NCBI GenBank assembly: GCA_013178295.1
Contig: JABLWW010000017.1
Coordinates: 62,001-126,000, forward strand
Direction of reading: 5' to 3'
DNA length: 64,000 bases
Source of the DNA: Anaerolineae bacterium
GTDB taxonomy: Bacteria; Chloroflexota; Anaerolineae; Anaerolineales; Anaerolineaceae
A program made the position numbers and the translations under genes. The notes beneath the pieces are model-generated. The model saw nothing but the letters and a program-made list of their open reading frames with translations, searched no databases and was not told where the DNA came from. Shown here piece after piece: positions 52,795 through 60,577 of this stretch. Position 1 is the first letter of the stretch, and each line of letters starts with the position of its first letter.

Positions 52795-53781
52795 ATGATA
52801 ACAGTCATCAACCAATTTTTATCCACAAAAAGTTTTGACACCCGGGCTGTGTTGCGCGTTCTGCTGGTTCTGGTGGGGCTTTCGGCGCTGGCGGCGGTGC
52901 TTTCGGGTGGCGTGTTTTTACAACCCCGCAACCTGGTGAACCTGGTGTTGCAGAATGCAGGGTTGATTATTGTAACGCTGGGGCAATTTTTGGTCATCGT
53001 TCTGGCAGGGATTGACCTGAGCGTGGGGGCGGTCATGGCGGTCAGCAGTGTACTGGTGGTGTTGTTTCAAGATTACGGGCTGGTGGGTTCGTTTGCGGTG
53101 GCGCTGGCGGGCTCGCTGGTTTTTGGTCTGGTGAACGGTTCGCTGGTAACGTTTGTGCGTCTACCGGCTTTTGTGGTTACCCTGGCAAGTATGCAGATTG
53201 GCTACTCGGTTTCCAAAATCCTGAGCGATGCTGCGGGCAGTCGCGGCGGAACGGTCTATACTGGACTGGGCGGGGCGGAAATCCCTCAGGGTTTTACCGA
53301 TTTCTTCAAAGACAGTTATTGGGGTGTCCCGGCGCCGCTGTTTGTTTGCGTGCTGTTTCTGATACTGGTGGCGCTGTATCTGCGCACCAGCCCGGGGCAT
53401 TTTGCCTTTGCAACAGGCGGGAATGAACGCGCGGCGTTTCTTTCCGGCGTGCCGGTGTGGGTGGTTAAGATGGCGGTGTACATCATCTCTTCTCTGCTGG
53501 CAGGGGTGGCGGGTATCCTTTTTGTCTCGCGCGTGGGTTTGGGAGACCCTCAAGCCGGGACGTGGATCGCGCTGGATTCGATTGCTGCGGCGTCCATCGG
53601 TGGTGCCAGCCTTTCGGGCGGTTTGGGCACGGTGGCAGGAACGTTCATCGGCGTGGTGATTCTGGGCGTGCTCAACAACATTATGAATCTGCTGGGTGTG
53701 CCGGTCACCATGCAGCCAGCCGTAAAAGGTATGGTGATTCTGCTGGCGGTCTATCTCAACAGCAGCCGCAGGCAGAACTGA
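52795..53781 (+). CDS. Sugar ABC transporter permease, RbsC type (second)
   Basis: A 328-residue BPD_transp_2 permease. Conserved blocks are FLVIVLAGIDLSVGAVMAVS near residues 64-83 and AAASIGGASLSGGLGTVAG near 261-279. The middle shows a longer periplasmic loop (DAAGSRGGTVYTGLGGAE) than its partner. ATG 52795 has GGAAGCGT upstream. The pair likely forms a heterodimeric pore. Confidence 0.92.
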   Translation: MITVINQFLSTKSFDTRAVLRVLLVLVGLSALAAVLSGGVFLQPRNLVNLVLQNAGLIIVTLGQFLVIVLAGIDLSVGAVMAVSSVLVVLFQDYGLVGSFAVALAGSLVFGLVNGSLVTFVRLPAFVVTLASMQIGYSVSKILSDAAGSRGGTVYTGLGGAEIPQGFTDFFKDSYWGVPAPLFVCVLFLILVALYLRTSPGHFAFATGGNERAAFLSGVPVWVVKMAVYIISSLLAGVAGILFVSRVGLGDPQAGTWIALDSIAAASIGGASLSGGLGTVAGTFIGVVILGVLNNIMNLLGVPVTMQPAVKGMVILLAVYLNSSRRQN

Positions 53782-53800
53782 ACAGGGAAACGAGGGAAAA

Positions 53801-55177
53801 GTGTCCATCAAGATCGCAATTGCCCATTTAGCTGACGGCCGCCGTGATTTTTTTACCCGCCGTGAGGCGCTGGTGTGTGAGGAACTGACAAAGCTCGACT
53901 GGCTGCGGCAGACCGCCCCCTTTATCGAATCGGAGGTGATGACTTCTGTTCAAGAGATTGAAGATTTTAGCAAGCGTGCCCTCTCGTTTGGGGCGCAGGC
54001 GCTCATCATCCATATTCCCATCTGGGCTGATCCGGTTTTCAGCATCAAGCTGAACAATTATTTACCGCTGCCCATTGCGTTGCTGGGCAATGACCGCCCG
54101 GAAACTTCAAGCATTGTGGGTGTGCTGGGAGCAGGCGGGGCGCTGGATCAGATCGGCTGTTCGCATGTGCGTTTCTTTGAGCACGACAGCGACGAGGCGC
54201 GCCGCAAGATCATTGCTTTTGTTCGGGCGGCTTCGGCGCGCAGCCAACTGCGTGGGCAAACGCTGGGGCTTTTTGGCGGGCGCAGTTTGGGCATCTTTAC
54301 CGCCACAGCCGACCCGGCGCAATGGCAGCGCCTGTTTGGCGTGGATATTGAACTGCTGGATCAGTGCGCCATTGTGGAACTGGCAAACAGCCTGCCTGAG
54401 GAAGAGGTACAAAAGCATCTCGACTGGCTGCTGGCGCAGGTGGGCGGCGTGGAATATGGCAACCTGTTCAATCCGCTGTCGCTGGAACGTCAGGTGCGCA
54501 GTTACCTTGCCACAAAAAAGCTGCTCGAAACGCACTGCTTCAATTTCATCGGCGTCAAGTGCCAGCCTGAGATGAGCGATGGTTATGTCTCTCAATGTGT
54601 GGCGCACATGTTGATCAACGGAGTGTGGGACGCCGAGGGACAAAAACCGTCCGTTGTGCACGCATGTGAATCGGATGCGGACGGGGCGCTCACCATGCAA
54701 ATCCTTCACTTGATTTCAGAAGGAAAACCCACCGCGCTGCTGGATATGCGCTGGTACAACCAGCAAAACGGCGTGTGGACGCTGGCGAACTGCGGCGCTC
54801 TCTCAGCTTCCTTTTACGCCGATCAACAAGACCCCACTGGGCTTTCTAAGGTGCGTATTGTACCGCATGTTTTTGGCAAGGGCGGGGGCGGTGCACTTCC
54901 GGCGGTGGTGGTAGCGCAGGAGGTAACTCTGGCGCGTTTGTGCCGCAGAGCCGGTGAATATTGGATGGCAGTGATTGCCGGTCAGGTGGAGGGACGCCAC
55001 AACGGCGAACTGAAGCGCACAACAGGCGTCTTTCCGCAGGCTTTTGTGCGCTCGTCAGCCGGGCTTGATTTTGCTAAAAATTTTGGTTCAAATCACATTC
55101 ACATGGTCAACGGCAACTATGTAGAAGAATTGCGCATGTTCTGCCGTTTGATCGGGATTGAATGCGAAATATGGTGA
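53801..55177 (+). CDS. L-fucose/L-arabinose isomerase-family protein
   Basis: A 458-residue homologue of the fucose isomerase C-terminal fold, where Glu, Asp and His hold manganese. Candidates are Glu and Asp in HACESDADGALTMQ near residues 287-300, Asp in LLDMRW near 315 and His in FGSNHIHMVNG near 429. It starts with GTG at 53801 behind GAGGG. It should convert the imported aldose (perhaps a 6-deoxy sugar or pentose) to a ketose. The pairing with a transaldolase and an aldehyde oxidoreductase downstream is unusual. Confidence 0.82.
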   Translation: MSIKIAIAHLADGRRDFFTRREALVCEELTKLDWLRQTAPFIESEVMTSVQEIEDFSKRALSFGAQALIIHIPIWADPVFSIKLNNYLPLPIALLGNDRPETSSIVGVLGAGGALDQIGCSHVRFFEHDSDEARRKIIAFVRAASARSQLRGQTLGLFGGRSLGIFTATADPAQWQRLFGVDIELLDQCAIVELANSLPEEEVQKHLDWLLAQVGGVEYGNLFNPLSLERQVRSYLATKKLLETHCFNFIGVKCQPEMSDGYVSQCVAHMLINGVWDAEGQKPSVVHACESDADGALTMQILHLISEGKPTALLDMRWYNQQNGVWTLANCGALSASFYADQQDPTGLSKVRIVPHVFGKGGGGALPAVVVAQEVTLARLCRRAGEYWMAVIAGQVEGRHNGELKRTTGVFPQAFVRSSAGLDFAKNFGSNHIHMVNGNYVEELRMFCRLIGIECEIW

Positions 55178-55189
55178 TGGAGAAGAGAC

Positions 55190-57142
55190 ATGGAGCAAAA
55201 ATTTGCCGGATTTTGGAACAGGATTCTGCGAGTAGATTTGACTTCCCGCACCACGCAGGTGGTAGAGCTTGACCCATTGCTGTACCGCTACTATATGGGC
55301 GGGCGCAATCTGGCGCTGCACTTTCTGCTCAAAGAGGTTGCGCCTGACACAAAGCCGCTCAGCCCGCAAAATAAGCTCATCTTGATGACCTCAGTGGTAA
55401 CTGGTGCGCCCATCTCTGGACAGGCGCGCCACACCGCCGCGGCAATCTCGCCGCTGACTGGTGGGCTGGCAGATTCACAATGTGGAGGATGGTGGGGGGC
55501 AGAGCTGAAATTTGCCACTTGGGATGGGATCATCATTGAGGGAAAGGCGGACAAACTGGTTTACCTGTGGATTGAAGACGAGCATGTGCAAATCCTACCA
55601 GCGGATGATCTGCACGGCAGGCTGACCCACGAGGTCATGGAGATTCTACGCAACCGGCATGGGGCAAAAGCGCGCACCCTGCAATGCGGAATTGCCGGAG
55701 AGAACCTGGTGCGCTATGCCAATATCACCGCTGACTGCCGTAACTTTCATGGGCGCGGCGGGCTGGGGGCGGTGATGGGCAGCAAAAACCTGCGCGCCGT
55801 TGCCGTGCGCGGCACACACCGCAGGTTGAAAATTGCCGATCCCGAAAAGCTGAACCAAATTGCCACCTGGTTCTCGCGCAGCGTCAAGATCCACCCGGCT
55901 GTTTCATTGCATCACGAGCTGGGCACATCCAAAGGCATTGTGCCGGTGAGCGTGGCGGGCATGCTGCCCACCTATAACTTTCAGGATGGGTCATTTGAAG
56001 GGGCGGAAAAGATCGGTGGGGAGACAATGAAGCGCGAACTTAACGGAAGCACCGAAACCTGCTATGCCTGCGCTGTATCGTGCAAACGCTCGGTGGAGGG
56101 AGAAAAGGGCGCCTTCAAGGTTACTCGCAATTATGGCGGTCCAGAGTACGAATCGATTGGATTGCTCGGTTCTAATCTGGGTGTGGATGATATTTACGCG
56201 GTGGCGGCGTGCAATGAACGCTGCAACGCGCTGGGGCTGGACACCATCTCTACGGGTTTGACCCTTTCGTGGGCGGTGGAATGCTTTGAGCGCGGGCTGA
56301 TCAGTGAGGCAGATACGGGTGGGTTGCGGCTGAAGTGGAATGACCCGCACACATATCTTGATCTGATTGATGCCATTGCATCGCGGCGCGGCTTTGGCGA
56401 CCTGTTGGCGGAGGGCAGTTGGGCGGCGGCAAGCAAGATCGGCAGGGGCAGCGAAAAGTATTCGATGACTTCCAAAGGACAGGAATTTGCCAATCATGAG
56501 CCGCGCGGCAAGTGGGGGGTGGCGCTGGGATATGCTGTTTCGCCAACCGGTGCCGATCACCTTCAGGCGGCGCATGATCCATGGTTTACAAACCCCGGCG
56601 ACCCAAGCGCCGAATTCAACTGGGTTGACCTGACAGACCTCAACCCGACGGGAATCCTCGAACCAGTGCCCGCCGAAGACCTCAGCGCGGCAAAGGTGCG
56701 TCTGTTCATCTATCTGCAATATATCTGGGGAGTGCATGACGTGCTCGATTGGTGCATTTTTACCGCCGTGCCGGAGTTTCGCGCCATCAGCCTCAACCAG
56801 TTGGCAGAGGTGGTTGGCGCGGTAACCGGCTGGAAAACCAGCTTGTTTGAAGTGCTTAAGGCGGGCGAGCGCGGTGTTACGATGGCGCGCGCTTTCAATG
56901 TAAGGCGTGGTTTTTCGGCGGATGATGACCGGCTGCCGGACAGGATGTTTGAACCCCTGCGCGGCGGGACGCTTAAGGGGCATTGTATTGACCGCCAGCA
57001 GTTTGAGAGAGGCAAACAGCTGTACTACGCCATGATGGGCTGGGATGAACGCGGTGTGCCCGGCGAGGCAAAACTTGAGGAATTGGGTGTTGGCTGGGTG
57101 TGGCAGCTGCTGGCTGAACGCAGCGCAGCCGGGCGTCAATAG
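55190..57142 (+). CDS. Aldehyde:ferredoxin oxidoreductase (tungsten, AOR family)
   Basis: A 650-residue tungstopterin enzyme that oxidises aldehydes to acids and reduces ferredoxin. The [4Fe-4S] ligands are Cys291, Cys294 and Cys298 (CYACAVSC) plus Cys522 (DVLDWC), at normal spacing. Cofactor-binding segments are GGRNLALHFL near 35, CRNFHGRGGLGAVMGSKN near 185-202 and PTGADHLQAAHD near 450. It is soluble and oxygen-sensitive, so an anaerobic or microaerobic life is implied. A MoaD-like gene follows 28 bp later. Confidence 0.93.
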   Translation: MEQKFAGFWNRILRVDLTSRTTQVVELDPLLYRYYMGGRNLALHFLLKEVAPDTKPLSPQNKLILMTSVVTGAPISGQARHTAAAISPLTGGLADSQCGGWWGAELKFATWDGIIIEGKADKLVYLWIEDEHVQILPADDLHGRLTHEVMEILRNRHGAKARTLQCGIAGENLVRYANITADCRNFHGRGGLGAVMGSKNLRAVAVRGTHRRLKIADPEKLNQIATWFSRSVKIHPAVSLHHELGTSKGIVPVSVAGMLPTYNFQDGSFEGAEKIGGETMKRELNGSTETCYACAVSCKRSVEGEKGAFKVTRNYGGPEYESIGLLGSNLGVDDIYAVAACNERCNALGLDTISTGLTLSWAVECFERGLISEADTGGLRLKWNDPHTYLDLIDAIASRRGFGDLLAEGSWAAASKIGRGSEKYSMTSKGQEFANHEPRGKWGVALGYAVSPTGADHLQAAHDPWFTNPGDPSAEFNWVDLTDLNPTGILEPVPAEDLSAAKVRLFIYLQYIWGVHDVLDWCIFTAVPEFRAISLNQLAEVVGAVTGWKTSLFEVLKAGERGVTMARAFNVRRGFSADDDRLPDRMFEPLRGGTLKGHCIDRQQFERGKQLYYAMMGWDERGVPGEAKLEELGVGWVWQLLAERSAAGRQ

Positions 57143-57170
57143 GTGCAAGCGGATGGTCGTCTGAGCAGCG

Positions 57171-57413
57171 ATGTGGATCAAAGTGAAGCTCTATGGTACG
57201 TTGCGGCGGCTTGCATCCCCTCAAACACCTGGAATATGGCAGGGCGAGATACCTGAGGGCTGGACGATCCGCGATCTGCTGGCGCATTTGGGTGCGGGAA
57301 GGTACGAAGCCTGCGCGGCGATGATCAACGGTGCAGCCTGCCCGCTGGAGACGGAGATTCCCGCAGATGCCGAAGTGGTGGTTGTGCCCCCCGTGGGCGG
57401 TGGTTTGTGCTAA
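57171..57413 (+). CDS. MoaD/ThiS-like small ubiquitin-fold protein
   Basis: An 80-residue beta-grasp protein, a common partner of tungsten AOR genes. It has VKLYGTLRRLAS and IPADAEVVVVPPVGGGLC. Active MoaD and ThiS end in Gly-Gly for adenylation, but here Leu and Cys follow the Gly run (GGGLC), so either a processing step is needed or it is a variant. The gene is 28 bp after AOR on the same strand. A role in sulfur supply for the tungstopterin is likely. Confidence 0.85.
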   Translation: MWIKVKLYGTLRRLASPQTPGIWQGEIPEGWTIRDLLAHLGAGRYEACAAMINGAACPLETEIPADAEVVVVPPVGGGLC

Positions 57414-57420
57414 AATCATA

Positions 57421-57480
57421 TTTGCAAATGTTTGCAAAGAGTTGCGAATGGGACGCATTTAAGATATAATCGATAATCGA
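57421..57480 (+). promoter_or_regulatory. Transaldolase promoter with 10-bp direct repeats and +1 palindrome
   Basis: Three direct repeats at exact 10-bp spacing: TTTGCAAA (57421-57428), TTTGCAAA (57431-57438), GTTGCGAA (57441-57448). The last contains TTGCGA (57442-57447) as -35, 17 bp before TATAAT (57465-57470). A perfect TCGAT-A-ATCGA palindrome (57470-57480) follows at the start of transcription. At least two factors may bind. Confidence 0.65.
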
Positions 57481-57555
57481 AAGTATGTTGATACAGCGCA
57501 GATGCGCGTCAGTCAAGACGTATAAAGGTTTTTGTGATATAACAAGGAGCTTAAA

Positions 57556-58647
57556 ATGATGGCAAGCCAGTACAAAAGTCCACTGCATGAAATGGCGTGC
57601 ACAACGCCGACCAATTACTGGAACGATTCATGTTCCGTTGAAGAACTGACCTACGCCATTGAGCGCGGCGCGGTCGGAGCAACCAGCAACCCGCAGATTG
57701 TGCTGGAAGTGCTCAAAAAAGAGATGCACCTGTGGAACGACTTTATCCATAAAACGATCCGTGATAACCCAACCTGGTCGGAGATCGAAGTTGCCTGGAA
57801 GGTGTATGAAGCGCTGGCGGTGAATGGCTCCAAGCTGTTGCTGCCCATTTTTGAGCAGTCCAAAGGCAAGCGCGGGCGGCTTTCCATTCAGACCAACCCG
57901 GCGCTTTACCGCAATTCCAAAGCCATTCTGGAGCAGACGCTGCATTTTCACAGCTTGGTGCCCAACTTCAACATCAAGGTTCCCGCCACCAAAGCCGGTC
58001 TCGAGATGGTGGAAGAAGCTACCTATCAGGGCGCCAATGTCAACGTGACGGTGAGCTTTACCGTGCCGCAGGTGATCGCTGTTGCCGAGGCGGTGGAGCG
58101 TGGTCTGCGCCGCCGCGAGAAAGAGGGCAAGGATGTTGACAGCATGTCTCCGATTGCCACGATGATGATCGGGCGCACGGATGACTGGATGAAGGTTCTG
58201 GTGGGGCTGGATCACATTGACATTGACCCCGAGTATCTGGAGTGGGCTGGTGTGGCATGTTTCAAGAAGGCGTATGGCATCTTCAAACAGCGCGGTTACC
58301 GCGCTCGTCTGCTGGCAGCCGCTTACCGCAATTTTTACCACTGGACGGAGTTCATCGGCGGCGACTGCTCGCTGACCATGCCGTGGAAGTGGCAGGTCAA
58401 GTTCAACGAGTCGGATGTCAAGGTGGAAGAGCGCATGAGCGTGCCGGTCAAGGAAGAGATTGTCAAAGCGTTGTACGACAAAATCCCCGATTTCCGCAAA
58501 GCCTATGACGAAAACGGGATGAGCATTGCCGAGTTTGACACCTACGGCGCCACTGTGCGCACGCTGCGCACCTTTATCGCTGCCTGGCATGACTTTGTCG
58601 CCGTCATCCGCGACTTCATGCTCCCCAACCCGGATGTGAGGGCGTAG
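57556..58647 (+). CDS. Transaldolase-family protein
   Basis: A 363-residue class I transaldolase. The Schiff-base Lys is in NIKVPATKAG near residue 141. GATSNPQIVLEVL near 42 and ATMMIGRTDDWM near 201 are other family blocks. AAGGAG precedes ATG 57556. It is longer than the small bacterial TAL type (about 215 residues) and divergent from TalB. It follows AOR and MoaD but has its own promoter. Acting on a free ketose from the isomerase, it could yield a short aldehyde for AOR (hypothesis). A terminator follows. Confidence 0.87.
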   Translation: MMASQYKSPLHEMACTTPTNYWNDSCSVEELTYAIERGAVGATSNPQIVLEVLKKEMHLWNDFIHKTIRDNPTWSEIEVAWKVYEALAVNGSKLLLPIFEQSKGKRGRLSIQTNPALYRNSKAILEQTLHFHSLVPNFNIKVPATKAGLEMVEEATYQGANVNVTVSFTVPQVIAVAEAVERGLRRREKEGKDVDSMSPIATMMIGRTDDWMKVLVGLDHIDIDPEYLEWAGVACFKKAYGIFKQRGYRARLLAAAYRNFYHWTEFIGGDCSLTMPWKWQVKFNESDVKVEERMSVPVKEEIVKALYDKIPDFRKAYDENGMSIAEFDTYGATVRTLRTFIAAWHDFVAVIRDFMLPNPDVRA

Positions 58648-58649
58648 CG

Positions 58650-58868
58650 TTAAGTCTCAATATTGCCCGGCGGCAGCTCGATGCGCCGGGCTTTTTCGTA
58701 CTCTTCCAGCGAGACTTCCAACTCGAAGACGCCGCTGAGGACATACGGCGGGCGGTGGACGCGCTCGCGGTAGGGCACGTGGTGCGTTTTGCACCAGGCA
58801 AGCCATGCCTCTATCTTTTGTAGCGTTTGCAAATTGACCAGCTCACAGCGCAAGACCGTTTTCCACAT
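58650..58868 (-). CDS. Small hypothetical protein
   Basis: A 72-residue open frame with AGGAT before ATG 58868. The sequence (FELEVSLEEYEKARRIELPP) is acidic and helical and looks like a genuine small protein rather than a shadow, but I do not recognise the family. It converges with transaldolase with a 2-bp gap and its 3' part contains the transaldolase terminator hairpin. It stands just upstream of the broken HEPN gene and could belong with that remnant. Confidence 0.5.
   Translation of the reverse strand: MWKTVLRCELVNLQTLQKIEAWLAWCKTHHVPYRERVHRPPYVLSGVFELEVSLEEYEKARRIELPPGNIET
58665..58696 (+). terminator. Rho-independent terminator of the transaldolase gene
   Basis: GCCCGGCG (58665-58672) and CGCCGGGC (58684-58691) form an 8-bp GC stem with an 11-nt loop, followed by TTTTT. 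It begins 18 bp after the stop codon. Confidence 0.85.
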
Positions 58869-58889
58869 CGTCTATCCTGTCGGTAAAAA

Positions 58890-59299
58890 TCAGGTCGAGG
58901 AGTGATTCTCAAACAACCCTTCTGGAAGAATCTCTTCGATTGCTTGGCGCACTTTCTCGGCGAGGTTTACCGCTTCGAGCGCTTCTTCTTTAGTAAGCTA
59001 AAACTCAATGTCATAACGCAATTCAACAGCATAAGCCGTCAGCACGGTCAAGTCCAGTTCAGAAAGTGACGAGGCTGGCCAAGCATCAGAACAGCTTGCT
59101 GCAACTCTTCCAAATTGTGTGTGCGCGGGATGATTTTCCCGCTGAAAGCGATCACTGCTTTGAGATATTTTTCAACCGCTTGCTGGGCATGAAAGCAAAC
59201 GCCATCGTAGTTTGGGTATTCTGTGGCTTGAATCTCGCGTTGTGCTGTGTGCCAGTCGCCTTCAGCTTTTGCAACCCATTCGGCAGTTTCAGGTTTCAT
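58890..59299 (-). pseudogene. HEPN-domain gene, frameshifted and interrupted
   Basis: The first 83 codons (59299-59048) encode a HEPN N-terminus (DGVCFHAQQAVEKYLKAVIA and IPRTHNLEELQQ). Near 59080 the frame shifts; in the new frame the family C-terminus continues as SLSELDLTVLTAYAVELRYD, is cut by TAG at 58998-59000, then resumes KEEALEAVNLAEKVRQAIEE to a stop at 58890. The HEPN is thus broken by one frameshift and one stop. It overlaps the intact nucleotidyltransferase gene by 11 bp. Confidence 0.8.
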
Positions 59300-59600
59300 G
59301 TAGCACGATTCCCCGCGAGGTTATTTCTTTGAGAAACGAGTCGCCCTGTGCAAGACGGGCACTTACCTGCTCGGGAGTCCGCACCAGCAAATCCATCGGA
59401 AATGACGGACATGCGCGGCTGCGAATGCGGGAAGCCATCTGCCAGCTTTTTCCCTCAAAAGGCAGGATGACCAGCAGATCAACATCCGAGTCGGGAGAGG
59501 GATTTCCCCAGGCGTAGGAACCAAAGAGGATGATGCGCTGTGGCTGAAACTCACGAATAATGCGATCTGCCAGCGCTTGAATATCTTCCATACGAGTCAT
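59289..59600 (-). CDS. MNT-type minimal nucleotidyltransferase
   Basis: A 103-residue nucleotidyltransferase (antitoxin-like MntA kind). The active-site block FGSYAWGNPSPDSDVDLLVI near residues 26-45 has GS and two Asp; a third acid is in FPMDLLV near 69. Its HEPN partner is a pseudogene, so this gene may now be an orphan antitoxin. It resembles the intact MNT gene at 30974 in layout. Confidence 0.87.
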   Translation of the reverse strand: MTRMEDIQALADRIIREFQPQRIILFGSYAWGNPSPDSDVDLLVILPFEGKSWQMASRIRSRACPSFPMDLLVRTPEQVSARLAQGDSFLKEITSRGIVLHET

Positions 59601-59638
59601 GTTTTAATTATAGCCCAATACCAGACACGCGAGCTTGT

Positions 59639-60574
59639 TCACACAGGCGTTATCTGCACTTGTTCCGCAATTTCTCTGGCAGCCGCCGGGTCAAAGATGC
59701 CCGCCCCGGGCATGAGGACATTGGCGGTAGCGGCGCCAGCTGCCAGCCGCAGCGCAGCGGGGAAAGCCGCACCGCGCTGCAGCGTCACCATCAGCCCAGC
59801 CAGGAAGCAGTCGCCGCTGCCCGTGGCGGATACGGTCTGCACCTGTGGTGAGATGATCTGCCATCCGCCGCTGTCGTCCACCCCCACCGCCCCGTTTTTG
59901 CCCAGCGTGATGACCACCATTGGTATCCCCATGCCGCGCAGGCAGAGCGCAGCCTTCAGGGCGTCCTGCAGGGTTTCGATGGCTGTTCCCAGCAAGCCGC
60001 CTGCCTCGACCCCATTGACCTTGAGCACGTGCGGCTGGGCTTGTAAGGCATGGCGCAGCGGTTCGCCGTAGGTATCGGCAAAGGTGAGCAGTCCGGCTTG
60101 CTTGGCGGCGTGGATCAGGCGCGCATAACCATCAGGTGGCGCGCCGGGCGGCAGATTGCCGGAGCAGGCGAGCATCTTTGCCGCCGCGAGGTGCTCAAGG
60201 ATGAGCGTTTCAAATGCCTGCCACGTGCGGGGAGAGATGGGGACGGCGTGCTCAAAGACCTCTGTAACCAGCCCGCTGACGGGGTCAATCACCGAATAGC
60301 AGTCGCGCGTTTCACCCTCATCCCAAACCGCGCTCATGGCGACCCCCTCTGCCTGCATCTGCTCCATCATCCAGCGCCCGCGGTGACCGGCAAGGATGGT
60401 GAAAACGTGCGCTGCCCCGCCCAGCCGCTGTACGGCGCGCCCTACGTTCAGACCCTTGCCGCCTGCCAGCGCCACCAGCTGCTGCGGGCGGTGAATCTTG
60501 CCCAGGGTGTAGTTGGGAATGATGGCGGTGCGGTCAACAGCCGCGTTGGGGGAGATGATGAGCAGGTCGGGCAT
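59639..60574 (-). CDS. PfkB-family sugar-phosphate kinase (LacC/FruK-like)
   Basis: A 311-residue 1-phosphofructokinase-type kinase. The start SPNAAVDRTAIIPNYTLGKI and LAGGKGLNVGRAVQRLGG near residues 36-53 are those of LacC/FruK. The catalytic motif VSATGSGDCFLAGL near 248-261 keeps the base Asp, in contrast to the altered PfkB protein at 15287. It is the last gene of a minus-strand operon and would phosphorylate a ketose phosphate (such as tagatose-6-phosphate) at C1 for the aldolase encoded upstream. Confidence 0.9.
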   Translation of the reverse strand: MPDLLIISPNAAVDRTAIIPNYTLGKIHRPQQLVALAGGKGLNVGRAVQRLGGAAHVFTILAGHRGRWMMEQMQAEGVAMSAVWDEGETRDCYSVIDPVSGLVTEVFEHAVPISPRTWQAFETLILEHLAAAKMLACSGNLPPGAPPDGYARLIHAAKQAGLLTFADTYGEPLRHALQAQPHVLKVNGVEAGGLLGTAIETLQDALKAALCLRGMGIPMVVITLGKNGAVGVDDSGGWQIISPQVQTVSATGSGDCFLAGLMVTLQRGAAFPAALRLAAGAATANVLMPGAGIFDPAAAREIAEQVQITPV

Positions 60575-60577
60575 GTT

